NCBI GenBank assembly: GCA_046049865.1
Contig: JBJOQO010000013.1
Location: 1 to 60,689, forward strand
Source of the DNA: JANPCX01 sp046049865
GTDB taxonomy: Bacteria; Pseudomonadota; Gammaproteobacteria; Burkholderiales; Burkholderiaceae_C
Direction of reading: 5' to 3'
DNA length: 60,689 nucleotides
Numbering within the stretch: position 1 is the stretch's first letter; each line of letters starts with the position of its first letter. The translations under genes and the position numbers were made by a program. The notes beneath the pieces are model-generated. The model saw only the letters and a program-made list of their open reading frames with translations, ran no database searches and was not told the origin of the DNA. Shown here one piece after another: positions 8,929 through 19,200 of the stretch.

Positions 8929-9710
8929 GTACAAGAAAAACAAAAGACACGGAAATTGAGTCCGACTTGGCCCCGGCCACGGTCTCAGAGTTTGAAGGCG
9001 TGCGTTACCTGCACCTGGGCACCCCTTGGGTGCAAGGCGCGATGCGGGTGCGCAAGCCTTTGGCGATTGAACTGGAGTATGTGCAGCGCATGATGGTGTG
9101 GTTGCTGCTGCGTGAACCGGCTGACTTGTCGACAGGTTTGGCCGTGCAGTTGGGCCTGGGCGCGGGCGCCATCACTCGTTTCACCTACGGTGTGCTCAAA
9201 ATGCAAACTGTGGCGGTGGAGCTGAACGACACCGTGATTGGCATGTGCCGTGCCTACTTCAACCTGCCCGATGACAACAGCCGCTTGCGGGTAGCGCGGA
9301 TGGACGCAGCCGATTTCGTGGCCGACGCGGCCAATATCGATACCGTGCAAGCCTTGTGTGTTGACCTATACGACCACGACGCCGCCAGCCCCATGCTGGA
9401 CAGTGAAGACTTCTATCGCCAATGCCATGGTTTGTTGGTGGATGGTGGTGTGATGACGGTCAACCTTTTTGGCCGCGATGCCAGTTTTGAACAAAGCGCG
9501 TCTCGCATATCGAACGCTTTCGGAGACGGCCTGGTGTTCTCCATGCAGCCGACCAAAGAGGGCAACACCATTGTTGTCGCCATGAAGGGTGGCGTGTTGC
9601 CGGACCGGGACACCCTTGCCCAGCGTGCCGAAACCTTGGACACTCGCTTCAAGTTACCGGCCAAAAAATGGCTGCGCATGATGCGCCCCTTGGTGCTAAA
9701 CGAAATTTGA
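8925..9710 (+). CDS. Spermidine-synthase-like methyltransferase-fold protein
   Basis: A 261-residue protein with the Rossmann fold of polyamine synthases: QLGLGAGAITRF (glycine-rich nucleotide loop), VAVELNDTVIGMCR (acidic residue for the ribose) and RMDAADFV. The polyamine-binding D-D-x-D region is not clearly conserved (ALCVDLYDHDA), so true spermidine synthase activity is doubtful. Many Burkholderiales carry such speE-like proteins of unknown role. The ATG at 8925 overlaps the upstream stop as ATGA, and a longer frame starting at 8892 is less likely. Confidence 0.75.
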   Translation: MSTRKTKDTEIESDLAPATVSEFEGVRYLHLGTPWVQGAMRVRKPLAIELEYVQRMMVWLLLREPADLSTGLAVQLGLGAGAITRFTYGVLKMQTVAVELNDTVIGMCRAYFNLPDDNSRLRVARMDAADFVADAANIDTVQALCVDLYDHDAASPMLDSEDFYRQCHGLLVDGGVMTVNLFGRDASFEQSASRISNAFGDGLVFSMQPTKEGNTIVVAMKGGVLPDRDTLAQRAETLDTRFKLPAKKWLRMMRPLVLNEI

Positions 9711-9723
9711 GTGATCCGCCCGC

Positions 9724-11556
9724 ATGAAAACCAAAGAAGCTGCCCCCGTTCGCCCACCCAACACCCACATTGGCGGAGCCGCGCATCCGCCACCGCACAC
9801 CGGACGCCTGACCTGGCGGGTGTTGCTGAAGTGGTTGCTGGATGACGGCTTCATCAGCCCCGCCGACAACGACCGCACCGCGCAGCGTTTTGCAGCCGGT
9901 GACAGCGCTCAACATGCCCTGGTGCGACTGGCTGGTGCCAATCTGGCCCGTTGGGCGGGGGCTGTGGATTCGGGCAAGTTGTGGGATGTGGAGTCGCTCA
10001 CCGAATGGGTCGCTGGCCGCTGTGGCCTGCCCTATTTGCGCATCGACCCGCTGAAGGTGGATGTGGGCCGCGTGTCCGACGTCATGTCCATCAACTACGC
10101 CGAGCGCCGCAAAGCCTTGCCGATTCAATTCGGTCTGCGTGAAATCACAGTCGCCACTTGCGAACCTTGCGATGTGGCTTGGGTGAGCGAGATTGAGTCC
10201 CACACCCAAAAGCCAATCCGCCTGGTGGTGGTCAGCCCGCTGGAGCTGCAGCGTTACACCACCGAGTTCTACACCCTGTCCAAGTCGGTTCGCGCCGCCA
10301 TCAAGACGGGCGAAACCGCCGCCATGGCCAACTTTGAACAGTTGGTGGAACTGGGGCGTAGCAACAAGCAGCTTGATGCCAACGACCAAGGCGTGGTGCA
10401 GGTGGTGGATTGGCTGTGGCAATACGCCTTTGACCAACGTGCGTCCGACATTCACCTGGAACCCCGGCGCGACCTGAGTGCCATCCGTTTTCGCATCGAT
10501 GGTGTCATGCACACCGTCTACCAGGTGCCGCCGGGTGTGATGAACGCCATGATCGCCCGCGTCAAAGTGCTGGGCCGCATGGACGTGGTGGAACGCCGCA
10601 GGCCGCTGGATGGGCGCATCAAAACCCGCAACCCCTTGGGCGAGGAGGTGGAAATGCGGTTGGCCACCTTGCCCACCGCCTTCGGCGAAAAAATGGTGAT
10701 GCGGATTTTTGACCCGGACACCACCGTGAAGTCGCTCGACCAACTCGGCTTTGGTGCCCACGACGGCCCGCGCTGGGAAAAACTGGTCAGCAATGCCCAC
10801 GGCATCATCTTGGTCACAGGCCCGACGGGTTCCGGCAAAACCACCACGCTGTACTCCACGCTGCGCCGCCTGGCAACCGATGAAGTCAATGTGTGCACGG
10901 TGGAAGACCCGATAGAAATGATTCAACCGGCCTTCAACCAAACCCAGGTGCAAAGCAACATCGACCTCGGGTTTGCGCAAGGCCTAAGGGCGCTGATGCG
11001 GCAAGATCCCGACATCATCATGGTGGGCGAAATTCGCGACCTGGAAACCGCCGAGATGGCCATTCAGGCTTCACTCACCGGCCACTTGGTGTTCAGCACC
11101 TTGCACACCAATGATGCGGCGACGGCCATCACCCGCATGGAAGACTTGGGCGTTCCGTCGTACTTGATCAGTGCGACGGTGATCGGTGTGTTGGCTCAGC
11201 GGCTGGTGCGCACCTTGTGCGTCGCCTGCAAACAACCCGACGACGGCGACGCTGCCACCGTGCTGGCCGAGGCCATCAAGCCCTGGCGACTCAACGGCAC
11301 CCCCAAGGTCTACAAACCCGTGGGATGTTTGGAGTGCCGCATGACAGGCTACCGAGGCCGTGCTGGTTTGTATGAACTCATGACCGTCAACGAAGCCGTC
11401 CGCGCGGCCGTTCATCCCACCACCGACCTGCCTAAATTGCGTCAACTCGCCTTGCAGGACGGCATGCGTCCGTTGCGGTTGGCGGGGGCGATGAAAGTGG
11501 CAGAGGGCGTTACCACCTTGGAAGAGGTGCTGCGGGCAACACCTGCTTGGGAGTGA
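9724..11556 (+). CDS. GspE/PilB-family secretion or pilus assembly ATPase
   Basis: A 610-residue hexameric ATPase. An N-terminal GspE-N/MshEN-like domain (about 30-180) is followed by the motor domain, with Walker A GPTGSGKT at about 366-373, Walker B near GEIRDLETAEMA and a His box ending STLHTNDA. A four-cysteine zinc module uses C499, C502, C535 and C538. It powers a type II secretion or type IV pilus system in the inner membrane. No GspF, PilC, PilD or pseudopilin gene is nearby, so the partners are encoded elsewhere. A DUF2845 protein and a PilZ protein follow. MshEN-type N-domains can bind cyclic di-GMP, but I could not verify the motif. Confidence 0.85.
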   Translation: MKTKEAAPVRPPNTHIGGAAHPPPHTGRLTWRVLLKWLLDDGFISPADNDRTAQRFAAGDSAQHALVRLAGANLARWAGAVDSGKLWDVESLTEWVAGRCGLPYLRIDPLKVDVGRVSDVMSINYAERRKALPIQFGLREITVATCEPCDVAWVSEIESHTQKPIRLVVVSPLELQRYTTEFYTLSKSVRAAIKTGETAAMANFEQLVELGRSNKQLDANDQGVVQVVDWLWQYAFDQRASDIHLEPRRDLSAIRFRIDGVMHTVYQVPPGVMNAMIARVKVLGRMDVVERRRPLDGRIKTRNPLGEEVEMRLATLPTAFGEKMVMRIFDPDTTVKSLDQLGFGAHDGPRWEKLVSNAHGIILVTGPTGSGKTTTLYSTLRRLATDEVNVCTVEDPIEMIQPAFNQTQVQSNIDLGFAQGLRALMRQDPDIIMVGEIRDLETAEMAIQASLTGHLVFSTLHTNDAATAITRMEDLGVPSYLISATVIGVLAQRLVRTLCVACKQPDDGDAATVLAEAIKPWRLNGTPKVYKPVGCLECRMTGYRGRAGLYELMTVNEAVRAAVHPTTDLPKLRQLALQDGMRPLRLAGAMKVAEGVTTLEEVLRATPAWE

Positions 11557-11562
11557 GTCGCG

Positions 11563-11910
11563 ATGAAGCTGGTTGTTTCAGTTGTACTGTTTGCGTTTGG
11601 TGCTTTCTTGCCTTTCACAGCAGTTCGCGCAGAGTCCTTGCGCTGCAACGGCCAGATTGCCAGTGAAGGAGATTCACGTTTGTCGTTGCTCTACAAATGT
11701 GGTGAGCCTTTGCTCAAGGACAGTTACTGTGCCGCTGTCTATGCCCCTCGCACAGGTCGCCCTACTCATGAACGTTTTGTTGTTCAACCCGGAGTCTGTG
11801 TGCCCATCGAAGAGTGGCTCTACGACCGCGGACCTGGCAATTTGATGGCGACGGTGCGTTTTCGAGACGGTGTGGTGCAAACCATCACATATGGGCACGG
11901 ACCTCGGTAA
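11563..11910 (+). CDS. Exported DUF2845-like protein
   Basis: A 115-residue protein with a signal peptide of about 23 residues (hydrophobic FAFGAFLPF, cleavage likely after VRA). The mature part contains the family-like segments SLRCNGQIASEGDS and LYKCGEPLLKD and ends with VRFRDGVVQTI. Three or four cysteines could form disulfides in the periplasm. It starts 6 bases after the ATPase stop, so it belongs to the same unit. Function unknown. DUF2845 proteins are small secreted or periplasmic proteins of proteobacteria. Confidence 0.75.
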   Translation: MKLVVSVVLFAFGAFLPFTAVRAESLRCNGQIASEGDSRLSLLYKCGEPLLKDSYCAAVYAPRTGRPTHERFVVQPGVCVPIEEWLYDRGPGNLMATVRFRDGVVQTITYGHGPR

Positions 11911-12035
11911 CAGCGTCATATGCATGGTGTATTTTTCGTATGCCAATTGATTTTTTCGCTTGAACGTGTTCTTCCATGAATGAATCATGGAAGCTTCGTC
12001 TATCCAACAAAGGTGCGGCCTCAACCGTTTGAAAA

Positions 12036-12377
12036 GTGGAAAACCGTGGAAGTGTTCGCAAACAGGTCACGCTCAAAGCCCGCGTCTTGCTAAGCCAGGG
12101 GCGCGTCGTTGACGGACGGACGCATGATTTGAGCGTTGGCGGATTGAGTCTGTTGTTGGCATCGTCCTTGGTTCCCCAAACCACAGTCCAGGTGGCGATC
12201 CAATTGACTCGCGCCGGGGGGCAAACCGATGTCGTGTCAGGCCAAGCCAAGGTGGTGTTTCAAGTGCTGCGCGGCGACGACTACCAAATTGGTTTGGAGT
12301 GGGCCGGGCTGGACAGTCGATGCTTGGAGTTGCTGCAAACCTTCTTAGACCAGGTCAAGGGGCCGAGATCGGGTTGA
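12036..12377 (+). CDS. PilZ-domain protein
   Basis: A 113-residue single-domain protein. The cyclic-di-GMP site is recognisable as an arginine-containing N-terminal stretch (NRGSVRKQ) followed about 25 residues later by DLSVGGL, matching the usual D-x-S-x-x-G-x pattern. The second arginine of the RxxxR motif is replaced by lysine or is shifted, so affinity may differ. The start is GTG at 12036; upstream ATGs are out of frame or run into a stop. It lies downstream of the secretion ATPase, a common placement for PilZ regulators of pili and secretion. Confidence 0.75.
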   Translation: MENRGSVRKQVTLKARVLLSQGRVVDGRTHDLSVGGLSLLLASSLVPQTTVQVAIQLTRAGGQTDVVSGQAKVVFQVLRGDDYQIGLEWAGLDSRCLELLQTFLDQVKGPRSG

Positions 12378-12396
12378 AACTCCGGACACGGGCGTT

Positions 12397-14142
12397 TTAA
12401 CCGTCCACCCCCTGCACCACCATCTGCACCCGCTGTCTTCCGTTGTACTCGTCCACACTCAATCGGTAGGCCAGCTTGACTTGCGCGGGCAACTGGTCCA
12501 TGTGACCGAACCAAATCGCGTCTCGCAACTGGCCCGCATGTTTGATGCTGAGTTTGAGGTGTTTCTCGCCCACGAGGCGCTGCGAGACCACCTCCACTGC
12601 ATCGCAGAACACCGGGGCTTCAAAGGCTTGGCCCCAGACTTGGGCGTCCAGGTGTTGAACCGTCTCCACATTGAAGTATTCCAGCCCCAAGGGGCCGTCG
12701 CTGAGGATGGTGCGGTTGAGCAAACTCGGTTCCAACCATTCTTGGGCCACTTGTTGAAAGGCGGCGTCAAAAGTGGTGAGGTCGGCAAAGTCCAGGGTGC
12801 AGCCCGCCGCCATGGCATGACCGCCGAATTTTTTGAGCACGCCGGGATGGCGTTTGGTGACCCAATCCAGCGCGTCGCGCAAATGAAAACCAGGGATGGA
12901 GCGGCCTGAGCCTTTGAGTAGACCGTCTTGGCCACGCGCGAAAACGAAGGTGGGGCGGTGCAATTGGTCCTTCAAACGTGAGGCGACGATGCCCACCACG
13001 CCTTCGTGAAAAGCTTCGTCGAAGAGGGCCAGTGCGGGGGGTGAGTTTTGTTCGGTGCGTGCACTCAGCAGTTTTTCAAGCAGCATTTCCGCTTGCTCGC
13101 GCATGCCCGCTTCTACGTCGCGGCGTTCACGGTTGATGCTGTCCAAGGTTTTGGCCAGCTCGGCGGCGCGGCCAGTGTCGTCAGTGAGCAGGCATTCAAT
13201 GCCCAAGGTCATGTCGGACAGGCGGCCCGCGGCGTTGATGCGTGGGCCCAGGGCAAAACCAAAATCAAAGCTGCTCGCGCGGCGCGCATCGCGGCCCGCA
13301 GCGGCGAAGAGGGCGGCCACGCCCGCTTGCATCTTGCCCGCGCGGATGCGCTTGAGCCCTTGCGCCACCAAGCGGCGGTTGTTGGCATCTAACTTCACCA
13401 CGTCGGCCACGGTGCCCAGGGCGACGAGGTCGAGCAGGGCATCTAAACGGGGTTGTGTTTCTGCCGTGAACATGCCGCGTGTGCGCAACTCGCTGCGAAG
13501 GGCCAGCAGCACGTAAAACACCACGCCCACGCCCGCGAGGTTTTTGCTGCCAAAGGTGCAGCCGGGTTGATTGGGGTTGACGATGACGTCGGCGCTGGGC
13601 AGCACGATTTGATCGTGTTCCAGTGCGGGCAGGTGGTGGTCGGTGATGACCACGGCCAGGCCTAGTGTGCGGGCGTGGGCCACGCCCGCCAGACTGGCGA
13701 TGCCGTTGTCCACCGTCAGCAGCAGTTGGGGCTTCAAGGCGGAGGCCAGTGCGAGGTCAACAATGGCCGGCGTGAGACCGTAGCCGTGGATGGCGCGGTC
13801 CGGCACCACATAACCCACCGTTTCTGGCGCCGCGCCGAGCAGCTTCAAGCCACGCAGGGCCACGGCGCAGGCCGTGGCGCCGTCGCAGTCGTAGTCGGCC
13901 ACCACACAAATGCGCTCGCCTTGCGCAATGGCATCGGCCAAACGTTGTGCCGCTGCGGTGGACCCGAGCAAGTCGCTTGGCGGGAGCAGCTTGGCCAGGC
14001 CGTCGTCGAGCTCGCTGGCATCACGCACGCCCCGCGCGGCAAAAAGGCGGGCCAGCAACGGGTGCGTGCCGGCTTGCTCCAATGCCCAAGCAGCACGGGG
14101 CGGGACATCTCGGGTTTGAATGGTGGGGGTCGGGGCGTTCAA
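12397..14142 (-). CDS. recJ: Single-stranded-DNA-specific exonuclease RecJ
   Basis: RecJ is a 5'-3' single-strand exonuclease in recombination and mismatch repair. The DHH phosphoesterase motifs are present: VADYDCDG and, about 90 residues later, ITDHHLP, followed by the DHHA1 domain with SGRSIPGFHLRDAL and GGHAMAAG, and a C-terminal OB-type domain. The frame is open back to 14253, but homologous sequence only begins near TPTIQTRDVPP. The TTG at 14142 overlaps the upstream stop as TTGA and gives 581 residues. Translational coupling to the COG4255-like gene is likely. Confidence 0.92.
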   Translation of the reverse strand: MNAPTPTIQTRDVPPRAAWALEQAGTHPLLARLFAARGVRDASELDDGLAKLLPPSDLLGSTAAAQRLADAIAQGERICVVADYDCDGATACAVALRGLKLLGAAPETVGYVVPDRAIHGYGLTPAIVDLALASALKPQLLLTVDNGIASLAGVAHARTLGLAVVITDHHLPALEHDQIVLPSADVIVNPNQPGCTFGSKNLAGVGVVFYVLLALRSELRTRGMFTAETQPRLDALLDLVALGTVADVVKLDANNRRLVAQGLKRIRAGKMQAGVAALFAAAGRDARRASSFDFGFALGPRINAAGRLSDMTLGIECLLTDDTGRAAELAKTLDSINRERRDVEAGMREQAEMLLEKLLSARTEQNSPPALALFDEAFHEGVVGIVASRLKDQLHRPTFVFARGQDGLLKGSGRSIPGFHLRDALDWVTKRHPGVLKKFGGHAMAAGCTLDFADLTTFDAAFQQVAQEWLEPSLLNRTILSDGPLGLEYFNVETVQHLDAQVWGQAFEAPVFCDAVEVVSQRLVGEKHLKLSIKHAGQLRDAIWFGHMDQLPAQVKLAYRLSVDEYNGRQRVQMVVQGVDG

Positions 14143-15098
14143 AGTGCTTGCAGCCAAGCGGCTGTGTCGGGTGTGGTGAAGGGGGCTTTCAAACGCGCCA
14201 AAAACGAACGCGCGGTGGGCGTGCGCCAGGTTTGTGCGTTTCGTTCGCCGCACAGGGTCAGCGTGACCGCATCTCCTTGTTTAGCTGCTTGGTTCAAGGT
14301 CGCCAATACGGTCGCGTCCAACTGCAACCAAGCCTCTCGCCACGACGCCCAATCATCAAACAACAAACTGCTGCGCAGCATGTTGTTCACCTCAACGCGT
14401 TCGGTGGTCGTTTGTTTTTGTGATCGCCCGCAACCACTCAACCAAAATGAGTTAACCGCCAACGCACCGCGTGTGTCGCGCTGGTTGGTGATGTCGTGGG
14501 GGTAGAGCAGCATCTGAAACTCGTTTTGCAGGCGTCTGATCCTGCGCAGTTCGGCCTGCACGTGCGTTGCTGTAGCAGCCGAGGCTTGAAGCCACAGGTC
14601 CACATTGCGACCCAGCACACGGTCCAGGCTCGCGCAGGGCAGGTCAGCCAGGCTGTCATGCTGCAGATACCAGCGTGTGGGGGCGGCCCAATGCAGGCCA
14701 AACCCTTCGCTTTCGAAGAGGTCGCGTACCGCCTGAAATATCGCGCGTGATTCAGATTCTTCCAGTTGCAGGGCGTCTGGGTCGGCCAGGATGACGTTGT
14801 CTCTGCCCACCATCCAGTGCACCGGTGTCATCAATCCCCAGGCCCGATCGCCCACGTTGATGCCATCGGACGCAGCCGCTTGGGCCGCGAATGGCAGGCA
14901 GCCATCCAGTCCTTGCCATCCCCAAGCCTGGGCCAAGGCGCGTTCGTGGGGAGGGGTCAGGCTGTATTCGTCCCCCTCCAAACGTTCAGTTGGCACCAGG
15001 CGTTTGAGCAGCTGGGTGAGGTGGGGCAAGGCGAGGTCGCGCAGAACATGTTGGGCAGCAGGGCTCGCTGCCGACGCGAAGGGGATTAGCAGGTGCAT
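14139..15098 (-). CDS. Conserved protein of the recJ-upstream family (COG4255-like)
   Basis: A 319-residue protein beginning MHLLIPFASA, with no clear membrane segment. Burkholderiales commonly carry a homologue directly upstream of recJ, sometimes labelled phosphoglycerate mutase. I see no alkaline-phosphatase-superfamily metal site that would support that name, so I leave it as conserved hypothetical. Recognisable features are WGLMTPVHWMVG, a QNEFQMLLY segment and VNSFWLSGCG. The ATG at 15098 was chosen because upstream sequence is not conserved-looking. It overlaps the recJ TTG start by 4 bases and lies 35 bases after the sensor kinase gene. Confidence 0.65.
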   Translation of the reverse strand: MHLLIPFASAASPAAQHVLRDLALPHLTQLLKRLVPTERLEGDEYSLTPPHERALAQAWGWQGLDGCLPFAAQAAASDGINVGDRAWGLMTPVHWMVGRDNVILADPDALQLEESESRAIFQAVRDLFESEGFGLHWAAPTRWYLQHDSLADLPCASLDRVLGRNVDLWLQASAATATHVQAELRRIRRLQNEFQMLLYPHDITNQRDTRGALAVNSFWLSGCGRSQKQTTTERVEVNNMLRSSLLFDDWASWREAWLQLDATVLATLNQAAKQGDAVTLTLCGERNAQTWRTPTARSFLARLKAPFTTPDTAAWLQAL

Positions 15099-15133
15099 GC
15101 CCTGGATTATCGGCAGCCGCCAAAGTCCATGAC

Positions 15134-16030
15134 TTACTGCGACTGGTCTGGGCTTGGTTTTGTCTCGCCATTGGGGCGAAGGGAAAAATGAAATGCCGCC
15201 CCGCGACCGACCTCCGCTTGCGCCCAAATCTCGCCCCCGTGCCGCTGCACGATGCGTTTGACCGAGGCCAGGCCGACGCCAGTTCCCGCGAAATCGTTGG
15301 CGCTGTGCAGGCGCTGGAACACGCCAAAGAGCCGGTCCGCAAAACGCATGTCGAAACCGGCACCGTTGTCGCGCACGGTGTAGGTATGGGCCAGCTCACT
15401 GTGTGGTGTGAACCAAATTTCTGCTTGCGGCTGTTTGCTCGTGTACTTCCAGGCGTTGCCCAGCAGGTTCTCCAATACGACACGCAACAAGGTCGGATCA
15501 CCCTGCGTGGTCATGCCGGGATGGATGTGCAATTGCACGGAACGATCGGGCTGCTCACGCCGCAGATCTTCGGCGATGTAGTGCGCCAGTTGAGAAAGAT
15601 CCACCGATTGCCGACCCAGCGGCTGGTTGGACAACTGCGACAGCGCCAGCAGCGCGTCGATCATCTGGTTCATGCGGCTCGCGGCACCCAAGACCCGGTC
15701 CAGGTGGTCGTTGCCGATGCGGTCCAGTTGCGAGCCGTAGTCTTCTTTCAGAATTTTGGTGAAACCTTCCACCACACGAATGGGGGCGCGCAAATCGTGC
15801 GATACGGTGTAACTGAATGCATCCTGGGCGGCCTTGTCCTGCAGCTGCGGTTTTTCCGGCACTCGGGGAGAAGCCGGTAAATCAAGGGTTTTTTCGCTTT
15901 TTGTGTCGCACGCACGGATGTGCGGCGGGCGAATTCGCCACAGCAACAGCAGCAGCAAGCCCAGTGCCATCAGCAACAGCAGCAGGATCAGCAGGGCCCA
16001 AAGGGGCCAGGGTTCGGTGGAAACAGGCAT
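15134..16030 (-). CDS. Membrane sensor histidine kinase
   Basis: A 298-residue kinase with one strong membrane helix at about 8-32, a short linker, then HisKA with H78 in VSHDLRAP and a catalytic domain with N-box NLLGNAWKY, DNGAGFD and GTGVGLA. The dimerisation segment resembles that of bacteriophytochrome-type kinases (FSYTVSHDLRAP), but no chromophore or other sensor domain is present. It therefore may sense at the membrane or through a partner. No response regulator is adjacent on this strand. The divergent hybrid kinase starts 200 bases away. Start is 16030 or 16039. Confidence 0.85.
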   Translation of the reverse strand: MPVSTEPWPLWALLILLLLLMALGLLLLLLWRIRPPHIRACDTKSEKTLDLPASPRVPEKPQLQDKAAQDAFSYTVSHDLRAPIRVVEGFTKILKEDYGSQLDRIGNDHLDRVLGAASRMNQMIDALLALSQLSNQPLGRQSVDLSQLAHYIAEDLRREQPDRSVQLHIHPGMTTQGDPTLLRVVLENLLGNAWKYTSKQPQAEIWFTPHSELAHTYTVRDNGAGFDMRFADRLFGVFQRLHSANDFAGTGVGLASVKRIVQRHGGEIWAQAEVGRGAAFHFSLRPNGETKPSPDQSQ

Positions 16031-16230
16031 CACAAGCATTCTAGGTAGGCATGTGCGGCAGGTTCGGAACAACTCGCTGCCCGACGCCTGCAATCCCTGG
16101 CAGGCTTCAAGTTTGACCCTGGGCGGCCGAAGAAAAGGCGTTGGCATCGGTCCCAGCCTGATTTGGGGCCGGGAAATCCCGCTTTTTTCAATCGACCAAA
16201 TCAAGCCGAGCTCGTCTACTCTGCGCCACT

Positions 16231-19200
16231 ATGTTGCCTTCGCTCGCCCGAACCATGATCTGCCTGGCCCTTGTGATGGCCGGTTTGGCGCTTTTTGTGG
16301 TCGAACAGGCGGCTTTGGGTTTGGCTTTTGCCGCCTTGCTGGCGGCCCTCGGGGCTTGGATGCTGCGGCGCAAAGTGGTTGATTCCACCGACAGCGGCTC
16401 GCCTGGGATCAGCACTTTGGCTGAAGCGTCAGACGGCGTGTTGCCCGACACCGATTTGCTGGAGGTTTTGTGGCGTTGCACACAACAAATTCAACAGTCG
16501 TCGTCTTTGGACTCGGCTCTTCTGGCGGTGCGCCAGGTGCTGGAACAAGAATTGGGCGCGGTGGGTGTTCGTATTTTGCGAGTGGAAGCGAACCCCGCCG
16601 AGACGGCCTGGGTCAGAGTGCTTGAACCGGCTTTCGCGGAAATTGACGGGTACCGACCTGTGCCGGTGTCCTTGCCTTTGAGTCGATTTCCCTTGGGTGT
16701 GGCCATCGCCCAGCAGCAACTGGCCGGGAATGAAACAGCCGGTTACGCGCTGCCGGTGAGCTATCTGGGACAAACCGTCGCGGTGTTGGAGTTGGCAAAA
16801 ACGACCTTGCCTTGTTCGCCCATGTCCTTGCAGGCCATGCTCAACATGTTGGGTTTGCACTTGGTGCAGTGTCATGCGCGGGGCTTGGTGGGTATGGCAG
16901 CTGCGGGCCACATCAAAGCTGCAGTTGCCCTGGCGCCCCCCAACCATGCAAGTGATCCCACCCAGCATTTCAATGTGTTGGTTCAAGCCTTGCCAGAGCC
17001 CGTGTTTATGTTTGACGCCCAGACGCTGGAGCTGTTGGCGCTGAATACGGCTGCAGAACAGCAGTTTTCGCTGACACGAGCGCAGGTGCTTGGCAAACGG
17101 TTGAATGAGGCCTTTCACCCCGCATTGGCCGTCATGGCGGAGCCGGTACTGCGCGAAGCCCTGCGGCGCAACGACGTGGCACTGGACTTGAGCCCACCCA
17201 AAGAGGCCTGGGTTCAACAGATCGACTGGTCTCCCCATCCCGAATCGCCCCAACGTGCTCGCACTTTGCAGGTGTCCAATGTGGTGATTCAAGATGCTGC
17301 GGGACAAGCCATGTGGTTGATGGCGGTGGCACGCGACGTGACGCAGGAGCAGCGCGCCAAACGCGATCTGAGCGAGGCCCAATCGGTATTGCATCAGTTT
17401 GCCGAGACCGTGGACGAAAGTCTTTTTGTGACCAACCCCGAGCGAACGGTTTTCCACTTTTTGGCCGGTAGTTTGTTTGATGTTTGGGGCGTGACGAGAG
17501 GCCGACTGGCCGCCGAACCAGGATGTCTCTTGAACCAGGTGATAGAAGAAGACCGTCCCATCATTGCGCAGCGCATGGCGTCTGAACGAGCAGGAAAGCC
17601 TGGCGATTTTTCATTCCGCATTCACCATCCCACCAAGGGCAGGCGCTGGTTGCGCTCGCGTACACGCAGTGTGATCACCTCGGACGGAGACCTTCGTGTC
17701 TACGGAACGGTCACGGATGTGACGGCTGACAAACAGCGCGAAACTGAACTGCGTATGGCACGCGATGCGGCTGAGAGCGCCAGCATGGCCAAGAGCCAAT
17801 TCCTGGCCAACATGAGCCACGAAATCCGTACCCCGATGAATGGCATTTTGGGAATGACCGAACTGCTATTGGGTACCCCATTGAAAGACGAACAACGGCG
17901 TTTCGCTCAGGCGGTGTACCGATCGGGCGAGTCGCTACTTGAAATCATCAATGACATTCTGGATTTTTCAAAAATAGAAGCCGGCAAGATGGAGCTGGCC
18001 TTGGCAGATTTTTCCCTGCGCGGTGTGGTTGAAGACACCCTGGAGCTGCTTGCGCCCCGTGCCCACGAAAAAGGTCTGGACTTGAGTTTCCGCGAAGAGC
18101 CCGACCTGCCTCAATGCGCCCAGGGTGATGCGCTGCGCCTGCGCCAAGTGCTGACCAACTTGGTTGCCAACGCCATCAAGTTCACCCAAAGTGGCGAAGT
18201 GGTGGTGGATCTGCGCCGACTGCCACAAGGTAGTCCGGACGAGTTGTGGTTTGAGTTTGCCATCCGCGACACCGGCATAGGCATTGAAGCGGACAAACTG
18301 CCTCGGCTTTTTAATGCCTTCACCCAGGTGTCTTCCGACATGTCCCGCCGCTACGGTGGCACGGGCTTGGGGTTGGCCATTTCCAAACAACTGGTGGAGC
18401 TGATGGGCGGCCAACTGCGCGTCAAAAGTGCCCCAGGCCAGGGATCGGAGTTTGCCTTCGCAATTCACCTGCGGTCGGCCGAAAACCCACAGCTCACCAT
18501 GCCGGTCGATGAATCGCAGTTACCTGCGCTGCGGGTTTTGGTGGTGGATGACCACGCCACCAACCGGACGATACTCAAGAACATTCTCGGTGCCTGGGGC
18601 ATGACCGTCACCTTGGCCGAAGATGGACAACAGGCGCTGGAAATTTTGAGTCAAAAGGACAATTTGGAGAGCGGTTTCGACTTGGCTTTGGTGGACATGA
18701 ACATGCCGCGTTTGAATGGTTTGGCACTTGCCCAAGCGGTGACCCAGGGTGGCCGACATGGCGACATGCGCATGGTGTTGTTGTCGTCGGCGTCGTCTCC
18801 CGACGATGCCAGCGCCGCGTTGGCGGCCGGTTTCGACCGGTTTTTGCCCAAACCGGTACGCAAAGCCGAGTTGCGGCAAACCATCGTCAGCCTCAGGGCG
18901 TCTCAAGGGCAAGCTGACGACGGCCAGGTTGCGGATCCCCTGCTCAGTGGCCAGGTGCTGGTCGTCGAGGACAACCCGGTCAACCAGGAAGTCATTGGTC
19001 AAATGTTACGAAGCCTGGGCCTGAAAGTTCAGATGGCGTCGGGGGCCATGCATGGTTTACGCTCGCTGTGTGAGGCACACTTCGACCTGGTGCTCATGGA
19101 CATCATGATGCCGGGAATGGATGGGGTGGAGGCCGTGAGCTGGTTCAGGCGCGGTTCCGGGGCGCGGTTTCAGTTCAAAACGCCCACCACGACACCCGTC

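Noticed and set aside
14139..15098. Annotation of the recJ-upstream gene as phosphoglycerate mutase
   Set aside because: I could not find the metal-binding or phospho-serine motif of the alkaline-phosphatase superfamily nor the RHG motif of the other mutase type.
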